Assembly: GCF_007860135.1 (NCBI RefSeq)
Contig: NZ_SJPV01000014.1
Location: 123,779-187,778, forward strand
Length of the DNA: 64,000 bases
Direction: 5' to 3'
From: Novipirellula artificiosorum
GTDB lineage: Bacteria; Planctomycetota; Planctomycetia; Pirellulales; Pirellulaceae
Position numbers and translations under genes: made by a program. Below, one piece after another: positions 27,455 through 36,734 of the stretch (its first letter is position 1; every line of letters starts with the position of its first letter). Below the pieces are notes generated by a model. It was not told where the DNA came from. It ran no database searches and saw only the letters and a list, made by a program, of their open reading frames with translations.

Positions 27455-28876
27455 TTAGGCCAAGATGTCGTTCAAGACATTGCCGTGAACATCGGTGAGG
27501 CGAAAACGGCGGCCCTGATACTTATAGGTTAAACGCTCGTGGTCGATGCCCATCAAGTGTAAAATCGTTGCATTGAAGTCATGCACATGGACGCCGTTCT
27601 CGACGACATTGTATCCAAACTCGTCGGTTACCCCGTAAGTCATTCCTGGCGCGATCCCCCCGCCTGCCATCCAGGTTGTGAAGCAGCGTGGATGATGATC
27701 TCGCCCGTAATTATCCGCGGTTAGAACGCCTTGCGTGTAGGACGTGCGCCCAAACTCACCGCCCCAAATTACAAGCGTGTCCTCGAGTAATCCCAATCGT
27801 TTGAGGTCCTTGACCAATGCTGCAGAAGCTTGATCCGTTTCTTTTGCTTGCCCTACGATTTGCTTGGGCAAGTTGGAGTGTTGGTCCCACCCTTGGTGAT
27901 AGAGCTGGATGAAACGAACATCACGCTGAGCCAACCGCCGTGCGAGCAAACAGTTCGCGGCGAAGGTCCCCGGCTTTCGCGCATCATCTCCATAAAGATC
28001 GAATGTCGATTCAGGTTCGTCCGAAAAATCGGTCACCTCCGGAACGCTCGATTGCATCCGGAACGCCATCTCATATTGTGCGATCCGTGACTCAATCGCC
28101 GGATCAAGTTCCCTGGAGAATTGATGTTGGTTGAGCGAATTGATTGCATCGAACTGCCTGCGCCGACGTGATTCGGGGATACCCTCTGGATTCGACAGGT
28201 ACAACACCGGATCACTGCCAGCACGGAACGGAACGCCTTGGTATTTTGAATCCAAGAAACCGTTGCCCCACAATCTCGCATATAACGGCTGACCGCCTTG
28301 CCCGGCCGACACCAAGACAATGAACGCCGGCAAATCCTCATTCTCGCTGGCCAGTCCATATGACAACCAAGCACCCAGTGACGGTCGACCGGCGATCTGT
28401 GAACCCGTTTGGAACAGGGTTATGGCTGGGTCGTGATTAATCGCTTCAGTATGCATCGACTTCATGAAACAAACGTCGTCGACGATGTCACGATGATATG
28501 GCAGCAACTCGCTTAACCAAGCGCCGGATTGGCCGTATTGCGAAAATTTGAACTTGGAACCGGCCAGCGGCAACGACGATTGGTTGACGGACATCCCGGT
28601 CAACCGTTGCTCCCCACGGACGCTTTTGGGCAATTCTTCACCGTTCCTTTCATTGAGCAATGGCTTGTAGTCGAATAAATCTTGCTGCGCCGGCCCACCG
28701 GATTGAAACAGATAGATAATTCGTTTGGCTTTGGGGGCGAAGTGTGTCTTGGCTGTTTGGGTTGTCGCACCGGCGTCTTGGACGAGCATGTTTGCCAGCG
28801 CGGCAACACCAACGCTGGATGCACTCTTCTCGAGAAAAACTCGACGATTGACCGCGAATGGGTTTGCTTGATTCAT
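27455..28876 (-). CDS. DUF1501 protein (sulfatase/alkaline-phosphatase fold), Tat-exported
   Basis: 473 residues beginning MNQANPFAVNRRVFLEKSAS, a twin-arginine-like signal. DUF1501 landmarks: AKRIIYLFQSGGPAQQDLFD, MKSMHTEAINHDPA, GRPSLGAWLSYGL, LYHQGWDQHSNLP, VIWGGEFGRTSYTQG and the metal/His-rich DNYGRDHHPRCFTTWMAGGG. DUF1501 proteins share the alkaline phosphatase superfamily fold and in planctomycetes nearly always sit beside a PSCyt/DUF1549-DUF1553 protein, as here. The reaction is unknown. Nine bases separate it from the stop of the upstream partner, so they form one operon. Confidence 0.9.
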   Translation of the reverse strand: MNQANPFAVNRRVFLEKSASSVGVAALANMLVQDAGATTQTAKTHFAPKAKRIIYLFQSGGPAQQDLFDYKPLLNERNGEELPKSVRGEQRLTGMSVNQSSLPLAGSKFKFSQYGQSGAWLSELLPYHRDIVDDVCFMKSMHTEAINHDPAITLFQTGSQIAGRPSLGAWLSYGLASENEDLPAFIVLVSAGQGGQPLYARLWGNGFLDSKYQGVPFRAGSDPVLYLSNPEGIPESRRRRQFDAINSLNQHQFSRELDPAIESRIAQYEMAFRMQSSVPEVTDFSDEPESTFDLYGDDARKPGTFAANCLLARRLAQRDVRFIQLYHQGWDQHSNLPKQIVGQAKETDQASAALVKDLKRLGLLEDTLVIWGGEFGRTSYTQGVLTADNYGRDHHPRCFTTWMAGGGIAPGMTYGVTDEFGYNVVENGVHVHDFNATILHLMGIDHERLTYKYQGRRFRLTDVHGNVLNDILA

Positions 28877-28885
28877 GATCGACTT

Positions 28886-31800
28886 CTATCGCTTCCAAAT
28901 GGTTGCGTCTAAATTCAGGATGGCTTGGCAAAGAATGGTGAATGCGGCAAGTTTCGCGGGATCGACATCGGACAGAGAGGGCTTCTCGCCAAGGGCTAAC
29001 ACGCTTTTTGCTGCGTTGAGGTCATTCGCGTAATACGCTTGCTCCTCTTCCAACAGTCCACGAAGCACCTGGCTTTCCGTCTCGTCCGGTCGGCGGCCAG
29101 TCAGCCGAAGGAATGCGGCTTCAATTCGCTGGTCGGAATCCTCGATGGTGATCAAGTGCTCCGCCAACACGCGGGAGGCTTCGATGAACTGAACGTCGTT
29201 CAATAGAACCAAGGCCTGCAGCGGCGTATTCGTACGGGAACGTTTCACCGTACAGACTTCGCGTGTCGTTGAATCAAACGCCATCATGTTTGGGAGCGGT
29301 GCGGTGCGTTTCCAAACCGAATACAAGGATCGGCGATAGAGTGATCGCCCCACCGATTGTTGGTAGGGAGGGGACATTCCGTTGGACTCTTTCCAAAGAT
29401 CCCCGCCCGGTTGATAGGGCGACACTGGCGGGCCGCCGAATTCGAGATTGAGCAATCCCGACGCCGCGAGGGCCACATCGCGAATTTGCTCGGCGGCCAA
29501 GCGATACGCGGGTCCGCGAGCAAGCAACTCATTGCTGGGATCGGCGGCGACGGTCTCTGCATCCGTCCGAGAGTCCTGCCGATAGGTTGCGGACAAGACG
29601 ATTTTTTTGCAGAGTTGCTTAACGTTCCAACCGTTGCTAACAAAATCTCGAGCTAACCAATCCAGCAATTCGGGATGCGTGGGTAGATCACCTTGCGATC
29701 CGAAATTCTCGGGCGTACGAACCAGTGCCGATGCAAAGAAATTGCCCCAGAAGCGATTGACCGCGACTCTCGCGGTGAGCGGATGATTCGGGTGCGTCGC
29801 CCATTTCGCCAATCCCAAACGATTTCCCGGCGCGTCTTTAGGCAGGGGAATTGGCACGGCGGGCAACGCGTGACGATCCACTTTTGTGGAGTCGCTGGTC
29901 ACAGCGTCATACTGGCCACGTGCCAACACATGAGTCTCGCGCGGCTGATCCATTTCTCGCATGACCGGAATCTCGTCCATGACCTCTTCGGCCATGACGA
30001 ACTCCTTTCGAGCCTCCGTCAATTTTCGCATCGCTTCGCGAGCGTTTTCATCAATCGCCGACGCGAAGTAACTGGCGTCGACCTCCGATGGTTGGCCCGT
30101 CGCCAACTGCGAAAGCTCCGGTTGGGTCAACGACCGCAAGTAGATACGCACGTCGTCGATCAATCCCCCATCGAGCCCTCGAGCACGGAACCGCTGGCCG
30201 ACGACAAACTCGCCGCCGTGATCGACCAATACATTGCAGCTTTTCTTGAGTTCATCACGCAGCACCATGGTGTCAAGCCGATTGCCGTTTAGGAACAGCG
30301 ACAAGCCCGTGGCCATCGATGAACCGTCATACGTCGCGGCGACTTGGTGCCACTGGTCAACGGGGATCGGATCAACCGTGCGAATTCCGATCGCATTCCC
30401 CGGCCATACGCGATACATCCGCGACTCCAAATGCCCATTTTCGATTGTCAAATCCCAACCGTTGTAGCCGCAATCCGTTCCGCGGGTGTGATGGGCAATC
30501 AAACTACGTTCGGCGACTCGCTTGGTTTCCCGAAACGTCACGACCACACTCAAGGGCATCCAGCGATCAAACGGTTCGATTCCTCTGGTCGTCACTCCTC
30601 GCTCGCCATCTAGCTTAATGGCTTGTCGCGGCATGGATTCATCAGAATCACTTTTGTCGGCTGCGATCGCTGGATCAAGTCGGGCGACGTTCGTGTCGAC
30701 CACCTCGACTAATTCGGGCATCTTGCACCAAGTCCGATCGGACTCGGACGGATGGTAGACCTCTTTCAACGAATCATCGAAACCGCGGTCAAAGCCCATT
30801 GCCAGCCGCAGATCGGGAATCGCAAGCGGTATGGGTGCTGATTGTCTCCAATGATCAAATCGCAACTTTGATTCTTGCAACGCCTGCTGGAATTCTCGTT
30901 CTGCTAACGTTACATTTTGTTTCGCTTCATCCAACGCCGTTTGCTGCTCGGGTGTTGGCAATAAGATCGATGGACATGGAACCTTCTCCGTGCGATCATA
31001 CACGCCACTTTCGTCAATCGAATTGAAAAACGATGAAAGCGAATAGTAATCTCGCATCGAGATCGGATCGTACTTGTGGTCATGACAGCGACAACACTCC
31101 ATCGTCAACCCCAACACCGCCGTTCCAAAAGTGTTCACGCGATCTGCCACGTTCTCGATTCGCCATTCCTCAAAAACAGCGCCGCCTTCGTTGTTCAATC
31201 GGTGAATACGATTGAATGCCGTGGCGAGCCGTTGGTCTCGCGTAGGGTCTTCGAGTAAATCGCCTGCCAATTGCCATGTGAGGAATTCGTCATAGGGCAG
31301 ATTGTCGTTGAAGGCTTTGACGACCCAGTCGCGGTAGGGCCACTGAGTATTCAACTTGTCAGATTGATAGCCATAGGAATCGGCATATCGAGCAGCGTCC
31401 AGCCATGCGACTGCCATGTGTTCACCAAAGGCGGGCGACTTCAAGAAGGAATCGACCGTTTGCTCGTATGCGGATGCACCCGACTCGGCCATCGAAGTTT
31501 CAAATGCTTCTATTTGATCGGGCGTTGGCGGCAAACCGGTCAAGTCCAACGTTACCCGGCGAAGCCAACGTAGCGGCTCGGCCGGCGGGGCAGCCTTCAA
31601 GCCGGCTTCCGCAAGTTTTGCCCGCACGAAACGGTCGATCGGTTGCTCACGGCTGCCATTACCTTTCGTCTTGGGCAGTGGCACCGAATCCGGCAACGGC
31701 TCAAATGCCCAATGACCCTGGTAGGGTGCACCTGCATCAATCCAACGTTTCAGCATCGTTCGATCGGCGTCGCTCAACCCCAAATTCGATTGCGGTGGTG

Positions 31801-32065
31801 GCATCAACACATCGGGTTCCTCGCTGCTGACCCTTTCCATCAGGTCGCCTGACTCGATCACGTCGATCGCCCCTTCGCGCGAATCGAGTCGCAATCCCGC
31901 TTGCTGGTTTTCTGCATCCGGCCCATGACAGAAGTAGCACTTGTCCGAAAGGATCGGACGAATGTCGCGATTGAAGTTGATGTCATCTGCTTCCGCGGTA
32001 CGCGACGAAATGCTGACGCAAAACAGCAAAAGGAACACAGAAACGACACGGGTGAATTGTCTCAT
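28886..32065 (-). CDS. PSCyt1-DUF1549-LamG-DUF1553 secreted cytochrome-like protein
   Basis: About 1059 residues from ATG 32063-32065 (MRQFTRVVSVFLLLFCVSIS), a signal peptide. Domains in order: planctomycete cytochrome C (INFNRDIRPILSDKCYFCHG, heme motif CxxCH at 43-47), DUF1549 (PIDRFVRAKLAEAGL, RRVTLDLTGLPPTPDQI, WLDAARYADSYGYQSD), a LamG/concanavalin-like insert at about 480-690 (WHQVAATYDGSSMATGLSLF, DDVRIYLRSLTQPE), and DUF1553 (HPLTARVAVNRFWGNFF, RTNTPLQALVLLNDVQFIEA). Such proteins are a hallmark of planctomycetes and are thought to act in extracytoplasmic polymer breakdown with DUF1501 partners. First gene of the two-gene operon; divergent from a PAS-AraC regulator. Confidence 0.92.
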   Translation of the reverse strand: MRQFTRVVSVFLLLFCVSISSRTAEADDINFNRDIRPILSDKCYFCHGPDAENQQAGLRLDSREGAIDVIESGDLMERVSSEEPDVLMPPPQSNLGLSDADRTMLKRWIDAGAPYQGHWAFEPLPDSVPLPKTKGNGSREQPIDRFVRAKLAEAGLKAAPPAEPLRWLRRVTLDLTGLPPTPDQIEAFETSMAESGASAYEQTVDSFLKSPAFGEHMAVAWLDAARYADSYGYQSDKLNTQWPYRDWVVKAFNDNLPYDEFLTWQLAGDLLEDPTRDQRLATAFNRIHRLNNEGGAVFEEWRIENVADRVNTFGTAVLGLTMECCRCHDHKYDPISMRDYYSLSSFFNSIDESGVYDRTEKVPCPSILLPTPEQQTALDEAKQNVTLAEREFQQALQESKLRFDHWRQSAPIPLAIPDLRLAMGFDRGFDDSLKEVYHPSESDRTWCKMPELVEVVDTNVARLDPAIAADKSDSDESMPRQAIKLDGERGVTTRGIEPFDRWMPLSVVVTFRETKRVAERSLIAHHTRGTDCGYNGWDLTIENGHLESRMYRVWPGNAIGIRTVDPIPVDQWHQVAATYDGSSMATGLSLFLNGNRLDTMVLRDELKKSCNVLVDHGGEFVVGQRFRARGLDGGLIDDVRIYLRSLTQPELSQLATGQPSEVDASYFASAIDENAREAMRKLTEARKEFVMAEEVMDEIPVMREMDQPRETHVLARGQYDAVTSDSTKVDRHALPAVPIPLPKDAPGNRLGLAKWATHPNHPLTARVAVNRFWGNFFASALVRTPENFGSQGDLPTHPELLDWLARDFVSNGWNVKQLCKKIVLSATYRQDSRTDAETVAADPSNELLARGPAYRLAAEQIRDVALAASGLLNLEFGGPPVSPYQPGGDLWKESNGMSPPYQQSVGRSLYRRSLYSVWKRTAPLPNMMAFDSTTREVCTVKRSRTNTPLQALVLLNDVQFIEASRVLAEHLITIEDSDQRIEAAFLRLTGRRPDETESQVLRGLLEEEQAYYANDLNAAKSVLALGEKPSLSDVDPAKLAAFTILCQAILNLDATIWKR

Positions 32066-32322
32066 AGGGCGGCACGGCCAAAGCGATGCGAGCTTTCGTT
32101 CAACGGTGCTTTGGCCCGCTCCCGTTAGTCGCGGGAATCGTGTTTTGATAACAGGAAACGCGTTAATCATTGGCATAGATAACTTTGGTAATTGCTCGCG
32201 AGCTTATTGATGATTCAATCGTTGCTTGACCAAAAAGGATGCCCTCACATGAAGCACCTATTTTCTTCCACAGCCGAATCGTTGTCTTGCACAAACGCGC
32301 CAGCGCCGTGTAAAATCAAGGC

Positions 32323-33075
32323 ATGAAATCTACCAGCCTGAGAGACCGTTTTTTTCGACGTCTGGAGTCGTACGAGCAAGTGTTCGCGATGCTCGATCTG
32401 CTGCCGGGACTGTCGTTCTTCGTGAAGGATCGGCAGGGACGATTTATCGCCCTGAATCGGCGCGGCTGTGAATACTGTGGCGTACCCACCGAGGCGGAGG
32501 CAATCGGAAAGACGGATCACGACTTTTTCCCCAAGCAGCGAGCCGACGATTACCGTGCGGACGACTTGCGGGTGCTGGAGTCCGGCAAACCGATCATCGA
32601 CCGTGTCGAGAGTGCACCCGAGTCAGCCGGTTCACCGCGATTGGTGATGACCAGCAAAGTTCCCTTACGCGATTCGCGTGGACAAATCATCGGTGTCGCG
32701 GGATTCTCTCGCCAAATCGAGGAAATCCGAGAACCGCGAGGAACCGTGGCGGCTTTTGCGAAAGTCATTGAGCACCTACACCAACACTTCGCTGACAACT
32801 TGGTGACGGCTGATCTGGCCGAGATGGCGGGGCTTTCCCAAAGCCAATTCGAACGCCGTTTTCGCCGCGCATTTGGAGCCTCGCCACGCCAATACTTGAT
32901 GGGCATTCGCATTGAACGCGCTGCAAAAATGTTGTTGGAAACCGAGAAGACGGTTGCTGAGATTGCGTTGACATGCGGATTCTACGACCATGCACATTTC
33001 AGTCGTCGTTTCCGCTGCATCATGAACACCTCGCCAACGCAGTATCGGACTCGCGATCATGATGCATCGTCGTGA
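32323..33075 (+). CDS. PAS-domain AraC-family transcriptional regulator
   Basis: 250 residues. Residues about 15-135 are a PAS domain (LDLLPGLSFFVKDRQGRFIA, EAIGKTDHDFFPKQRADDY, VPLRDSRGQIIGVAGFSRQI). Residues 145-245 are two AraC-type helix-turn-helix units (LVTADLAEMAGLSQSQFERR, SPRQYLMGIRIERAAKMLLE, VAEIALTCGFYDHAHFSRRF). Cytosolic. The 257-base intergenic space it shares with the divergent PSCyt operon makes it the likely regulator of that operon, and the PAS domain could sense a small ligand or redox state; both are inference from context. Confidence 0.9.
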   Translation: MKSTSLRDRFFRRLESYEQVFAMLDLLPGLSFFVKDRQGRFIALNRRGCEYCGVPTEAEAIGKTDHDFFPKQRADDYRADDLRVLESGKPIIDRVESAPESAGSPRLVMTSKVPLRDSRGQIIGVAGFSRQIEEIREPRGTVAAFAKVIEHLHQHFADNLVTADLAEMAGLSQSQFERRFRRAFGASPRQYLMGIRIERAAKMLLETEKTVAEIALTCGFYDHAHFSRRFRCIMNTSPTQYRTRDHDASS

Positions 33076-33106
33076 CCCCCAATGGTATGTTGATTGCTTC
33101 AAGGCT

Positions 33107-34615
33107 CTATCTGTTGATCGGCGCGCAACGTTCCCCGTTTGTGTAGCGTTTGAGTAGGCTGCGCATGCTCTCTACTTTTTCGGGGTGTTTCGCATACAGG
33201 TTCTTCGATTGGCGTGGATCTTCCTTGAGGTTGAACAACAGGCCAGGATGCCCCGTTCCATAGGATTCAAGTCCGAAATGCTTCAAATAGTCGTTCGACT
33301 CTTTTTTCGCGGAGCCAGTTGGCGCATCGATCAGCACCCAATCTCCCTGGCGTAAGGCAAACTTCCCTGCAGAGGTGTTCTGCACCGTAGCCGTTCGCAA
33401 GGGACGAGCATAGTCTTCACCATTCAGAACTGGCAGCAGGTTATAGCTGTCGATGGCCTCGTCTTTATCCAGCGGGTGATCAATCATGGCCGCGAAAGTC
33501 GCAGCCAGGTCAACCTGGCTCACCACTTCATCAGAAACGACACCTCTCTTGACCCGGCCGGGCCAGCGCACGATGAAGGGAACACGGTGTCCGCCTTCGT
33601 AGATGTCGCGTTTCACTCCCCGAAAATCTCCGGAGCTCCATTGATCGAACTCTTCCAGCCTTTGAAAAGCATGCGTTTCAGGCCCATTGTCGGCGGAGAA
33701 AACGACCATGGTGTTTTCGGCTAAACCGCGTTCCGCCAGCGCAGCAAGCACCTTGCCGATCATGGCATCGGTTTCAACGACAAAATCACCATAGTAGCCC
33801 GCCTTCGATTTCCCGTGAAATTCCTCGTTCGGAACGATCGGGTAATGAGGCGCGTTGAATGCGAGGTAAACGAAGAATGGCTGAACATCCTTTTGCTTCG
33901 AAATCCACTCGACGGCTTTTTCGGTGATCGTCGGCAGGACATCGTAGGGATTCCAACTCTCGGCCATCGGACCCGGACGAAACGAACCGCCACCGGCCAG
34001 CGGTTGCGATTTGATAACCGGCTGGGTCGGGATGGTCAGAAACCGGTCGTTCTCGATCCAGCAATAGGGCGGGAAGTTGATCGTGCCATCGCCGAAATAG
34101 TGATCGAAGCCTCGATCGATTGGACCTCCGGGAAACCGCTTGGTCCAGTCATAAGAATCGGCTTTGACCCAGTCCTTCTTTTCCACGCCGGGCTTGCGAA
34201 TCGCATCGAAATCCCAACCGAGATGCCACTTGCCGAAGCATGCCGTCCGGTAGCCGCGTTTCTTGAACATCTTGGCGATGGTGAAGTCTTCGGCCTCGAA
34301 AACGGGCCCACCGAATGCATTCACAATACCATGAAATCTCCGCCAATGATGTTGACCGGTGAGCATCGCGAAACGGCTCGGAGTACAAATGCCCGACGAG
34401 CTGTGGCCATCGGTAAACACCATGCCGTCGGACGCCAGACGATCGAGGTTCGGAGTTTGGATTTTCGATCCAGCGTCACCATAGGAAACATCCGCGACGC
34501 CCATATCATCCGCGTAAAGAACGACCACGTTGGGCCGCGGACCGGAAGCGGAAAGCTGCGGCGACAATCCCATCATCGCAAGTACCGACAGGACTAGTGC
34601 AAGTTGTTTCCTCAT
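33107..34615 (-). CDS. Secreted arylsulfatase
   Basis: 502 residues from ATG 34613-34615 (MRKQLALVLSVLAMMGLSPQ), a signal peptide. Metal-binding RPNVVVLYADDMGVADVSYG, signature CTPSRFAMLTG with the formylglycine cysteine at residue 77, YRTACFGKWHLGWD, VFSADNGPE and GVKRDIYEGGHRVPFIVRWP. Complete arylsulfatase A-type enzyme, expected in the periplasm or outside the cell. It converges on the PAS-AraC gene. Substrate unknown. Confidence 0.92.
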   Translation of the reverse strand: MRKQLALVLSVLAMMGLSPQLSASGPRPNVVVLYADDMGVADVSYGDAGSKIQTPNLDRLASDGMVFTDGHSSSGICTPSRFAMLTGQHHWRRFHGIVNAFGGPVFEAEDFTIAKMFKKRGYRTACFGKWHLGWDFDAIRKPGVEKKDWVKADSYDWTKRFPGGPIDRGFDHYFGDGTINFPPYCWIENDRFLTIPTQPVIKSQPLAGGGSFRPGPMAESWNPYDVLPTITEKAVEWISKQKDVQPFFVYLAFNAPHYPIVPNEEFHGKSKAGYYGDFVVETDAMIGKVLAALAERGLAENTMVVFSADNGPETHAFQRLEEFDQWSSGDFRGVKRDIYEGGHRVPFIVRWPGRVKRGVVSDEVVSQVDLAATFAAMIDHPLDKDEAIDSYNLLPVLNGEDYARPLRTATVQNTSAGKFALRQGDWVLIDAPTGSAKKESNDYLKHFGLESYGTGHPGLLFNLKEDPRQSKNLYAKHPEKVESMRSLLKRYTNGERCAPINR

Positions 34616-35139
34616 CGTTGGACCTCTTTGTGTTGTTGCTAGGTGCAGGCAATGTATCAATGTAGGGGTTGTGCTTGGACACACCACCCAGCGTGAATGC
34701 TTTTGGAGCGGGCACACATCCGTCTTAAATGATTGTTCGAAGGAAATTCCTCGCTTCCCGGGTGCATCAATAAGTGGTGAGTTCACGGACCGAATTCCAG
34801 AACACCTCATTGTATAGGGACTCTCATCTTCGTGGGCATCGATTGCCGTTTCGTTTCAAAGCGATCGTTGCTCAATCGAATGAACGGTCCTCACCGGCGT
34901 CTTTCTCGAGGTTGCCCATCTTCTGCACAAACAGCGACTCGTCCATGACGACTGTAGCGTCAAACAGCAGACGAACTGGACATCGCGACATTGTGGGCGA
35001 TTTATCGCAATTTGCCGCTCTTAAAGTGACGCTGTCCAGCTAAATCGTTACGGTTCGTATGCTGATTTCCGGGCTAGTGCGTTGTCCAGATTAAAAATTA
35101 GAGTGAGACCGGACGGCTCACGCCGTTCCGCTACAAGTT
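34616..35139. other. 524-base non-coding region with repeat-like end
   Basis: No gene recognised. The last part holds two partly similar boundaries, gctgtccagctaaatcg (about 35034) and gcgttgtccagatt (about 35080), like those beside the hairpin repeats at 54467-54517 and 63590-63610. A GC-rich inverted stretch follows (gaccggacggctcacgccg ... gagcccttcggtcc). Confidence 0.45.
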
Positions 35140-36280
35140 TTAGCGGCAGGGCGCGAGCCCTTCGGTCCCTCGAACCCTAAAATTAAGGCTGTTCCGCAGA
35201 ATCTGTGGGTAAGTCATTCGATGCTCGAGTGCCGAGGCTCCCGGGGCCAACTTTCCAAGCGGCAACGTACGATCGGCAAGCTGTTGCTCAATGACAACTT
35301 TTGGCATGCCATAGACCACGTAATCGCTTTGATTTCGTGCGAAGACATAGCCGCCAGCCTGTTTCAAGACTCTGCAACCTTCCAGCCCGTCACGTCCCAT
35401 GCCCGTCATAATGACCGCAAGGGCATTGCCGTCGAGTGCAGCTACAGCCGAACGAAGCGTATAATCCACCGAAGGGCGAACGCCATTTTCGAGCGGATCG
35501 TCGGTCAATCGAACAAGCAACCGGTCACCGCGCGAGATCAGTTTCATTTGCTTGCCGCCAGCGGTAATGATGACCCTTCCGGCGATGGCCTCCATCTTGT
35601 CGGTCGCTTCGACCACCTCCAATTCACAGAGGGAATCGAGTCGAGTCGCCAAGGAATGTGTACGTCGGCAGCATGTGTTGAATGACGAGAACGGGGATCG
35701 GCAATTCCGCGGGCAGTTTTGGCAACACGGCCTTGAGCGCCACAGGGCCGCCCGTCGACGTTCCCAAGATCATTGCCAAGCAGGGTGAGCGGGGAGCGGG
35801 GAGCGGGTACCGTGTCGATCCGTTCCTCGACCTCCACTCGTTGCCGTGCAGTCTGCCTGCGGGGCCCGGCGTCGTCAGACGATTCACGAAAGGCAGAGAG
35901 TTTCTGCTGCAGCTCGTCTTGAAGTTGTTGCCGATTCGATTGGGAATCGTTACCGTGTGGTTTGAGTATGATATCGAAAGCTCCTTCCATCAGGGCGTCC
36001 GTGGTCACTTGTGCCCCGGCCGCCGTAAAGCTGCTGACCATGATCGCTTTGGGACGAAGTCGTCGGCGTTTGATCTCACGCAACAACTCGATGCCATTCA
36101 TGTCAGGCATTTCTACATCAAGCGTTAGCAAATCGGGATCCAAACGCTCGATCTTTTCCAACGCATCGACGCCGTTCTTGGCACTGCCGACCGATTCGGC
36201 GTCTTCGACTCCGCGCAGCACATTCTGAATCGACTAGCGGTACAGCGCCGAGTCGTCGACCACCAGAATTTTAGTCGGTC
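35140..36280 (-). pseudogene. CheB-type chemotaxis methylesterase, broken by a nonsense codon and frameshifts
   Basis: A two-domain CheB is readable only across frames. Receiver domain: ILVVDDSALYR, an in-frame TAG at 36234-36236, then SIQNVLRGVEDAESVGSAKN, LLTLDVEMPDMNGIELL and ALMEGAFDIILKP. Then a linker, a phase change at 35788-35807 in a 7-base tandem repeat (agcgggg three times), the esterase start MILGTSTGGPVALKAVLPKL and VLVIQHMLPTYT, a second phase change near 35650, and the rest (RLDSLCELEVVEATDKMEAI, AVIMTGMGRDGLEGCRVLKQ). The C-terminus runs into repeat DNA. No ATG remains at the expected start. CheB removes methyl groups from chemoreceptors, but this copy cannot be made. It lies just downstream of cheY. 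Confidence 0.85.
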
Positions 36281-36300
36281 AGGAATTCACGATACTCTTC

Positions 36301-36681
36301 CTACGGTTTGCTTTTGGCAGCAAATGACTTTATGAAAAATTCGCGGAGCAACGTTTTATCAAACGGTTTGACAATAAAATCAATCGCACCGGCTTGGATG
36401 CACTCGGCCAATTTCGGCTTTTGATTCACTGCGCTGACCATGACGACACGTGCCTGCGGATCGTGCTGCATCATTTGTTTTAGCGCCGACACGCCATCGA
36501 CCTTGGGCATCACGATATCCAAGGTGACGAGGTCCGGTTTTTCTTGTTGATAAAGCGACAAGGCCTGTTCGCCATCCTCCGCTTCACCTGCGATTTCCCA
36601 ACCGGCGGATTCCGCAATCTCGCGAATGCGTTTCCGCATAAACAGGGCATCGTCGACGAATAATAAGCGTTTGGTTGCCAT
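36301..36681 (-). CDS. cheY: CheY-type single-domain response regulator
   Basis: 126 residues from ATG 36679-36681 with AAAGAG upstream. Receiver landmarks are all present: LFVDDALFMRKR (acidic pair Asp10-Asp11), phospho-acceptor Asp55 in LVTLDIVMPKVDG, VVMVSAVNQ and DFIVKPFDK with the conserved lysine. CheY relays the signal from CheA to the flagellar motor or other outputs. It is the only member of this cluster that looks intact; its upstream partner CheA and downstream CheB are broken, so it would need another kinase. Confidence 0.9.
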   Translation of the reverse strand: MATKRLLFVDDALFMRKRIREIAESAGWEIAGEAEDGEQALSLYQQEKPDLVTLDIVMPKVDGVSALKQMMQHDPQARVVMVSAVNQKPKLAECIQAGAIDFIVKPFDKTLLREFFIKSFAAKSKP

Positions 36682-36734
36682 CTCTTTGTTTCTCGCCGAT
36701 TGTTTGCTTTAACTCGATCGGTTCTTGTCCCACG

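Noticed and set aside
35788..35807. Three agcgggg units considered as a CRISPR-like or regulatory repeat
   Set aside because: Seven-base units in the cheB linker; better explained as a slippage tract that shifts the frame.
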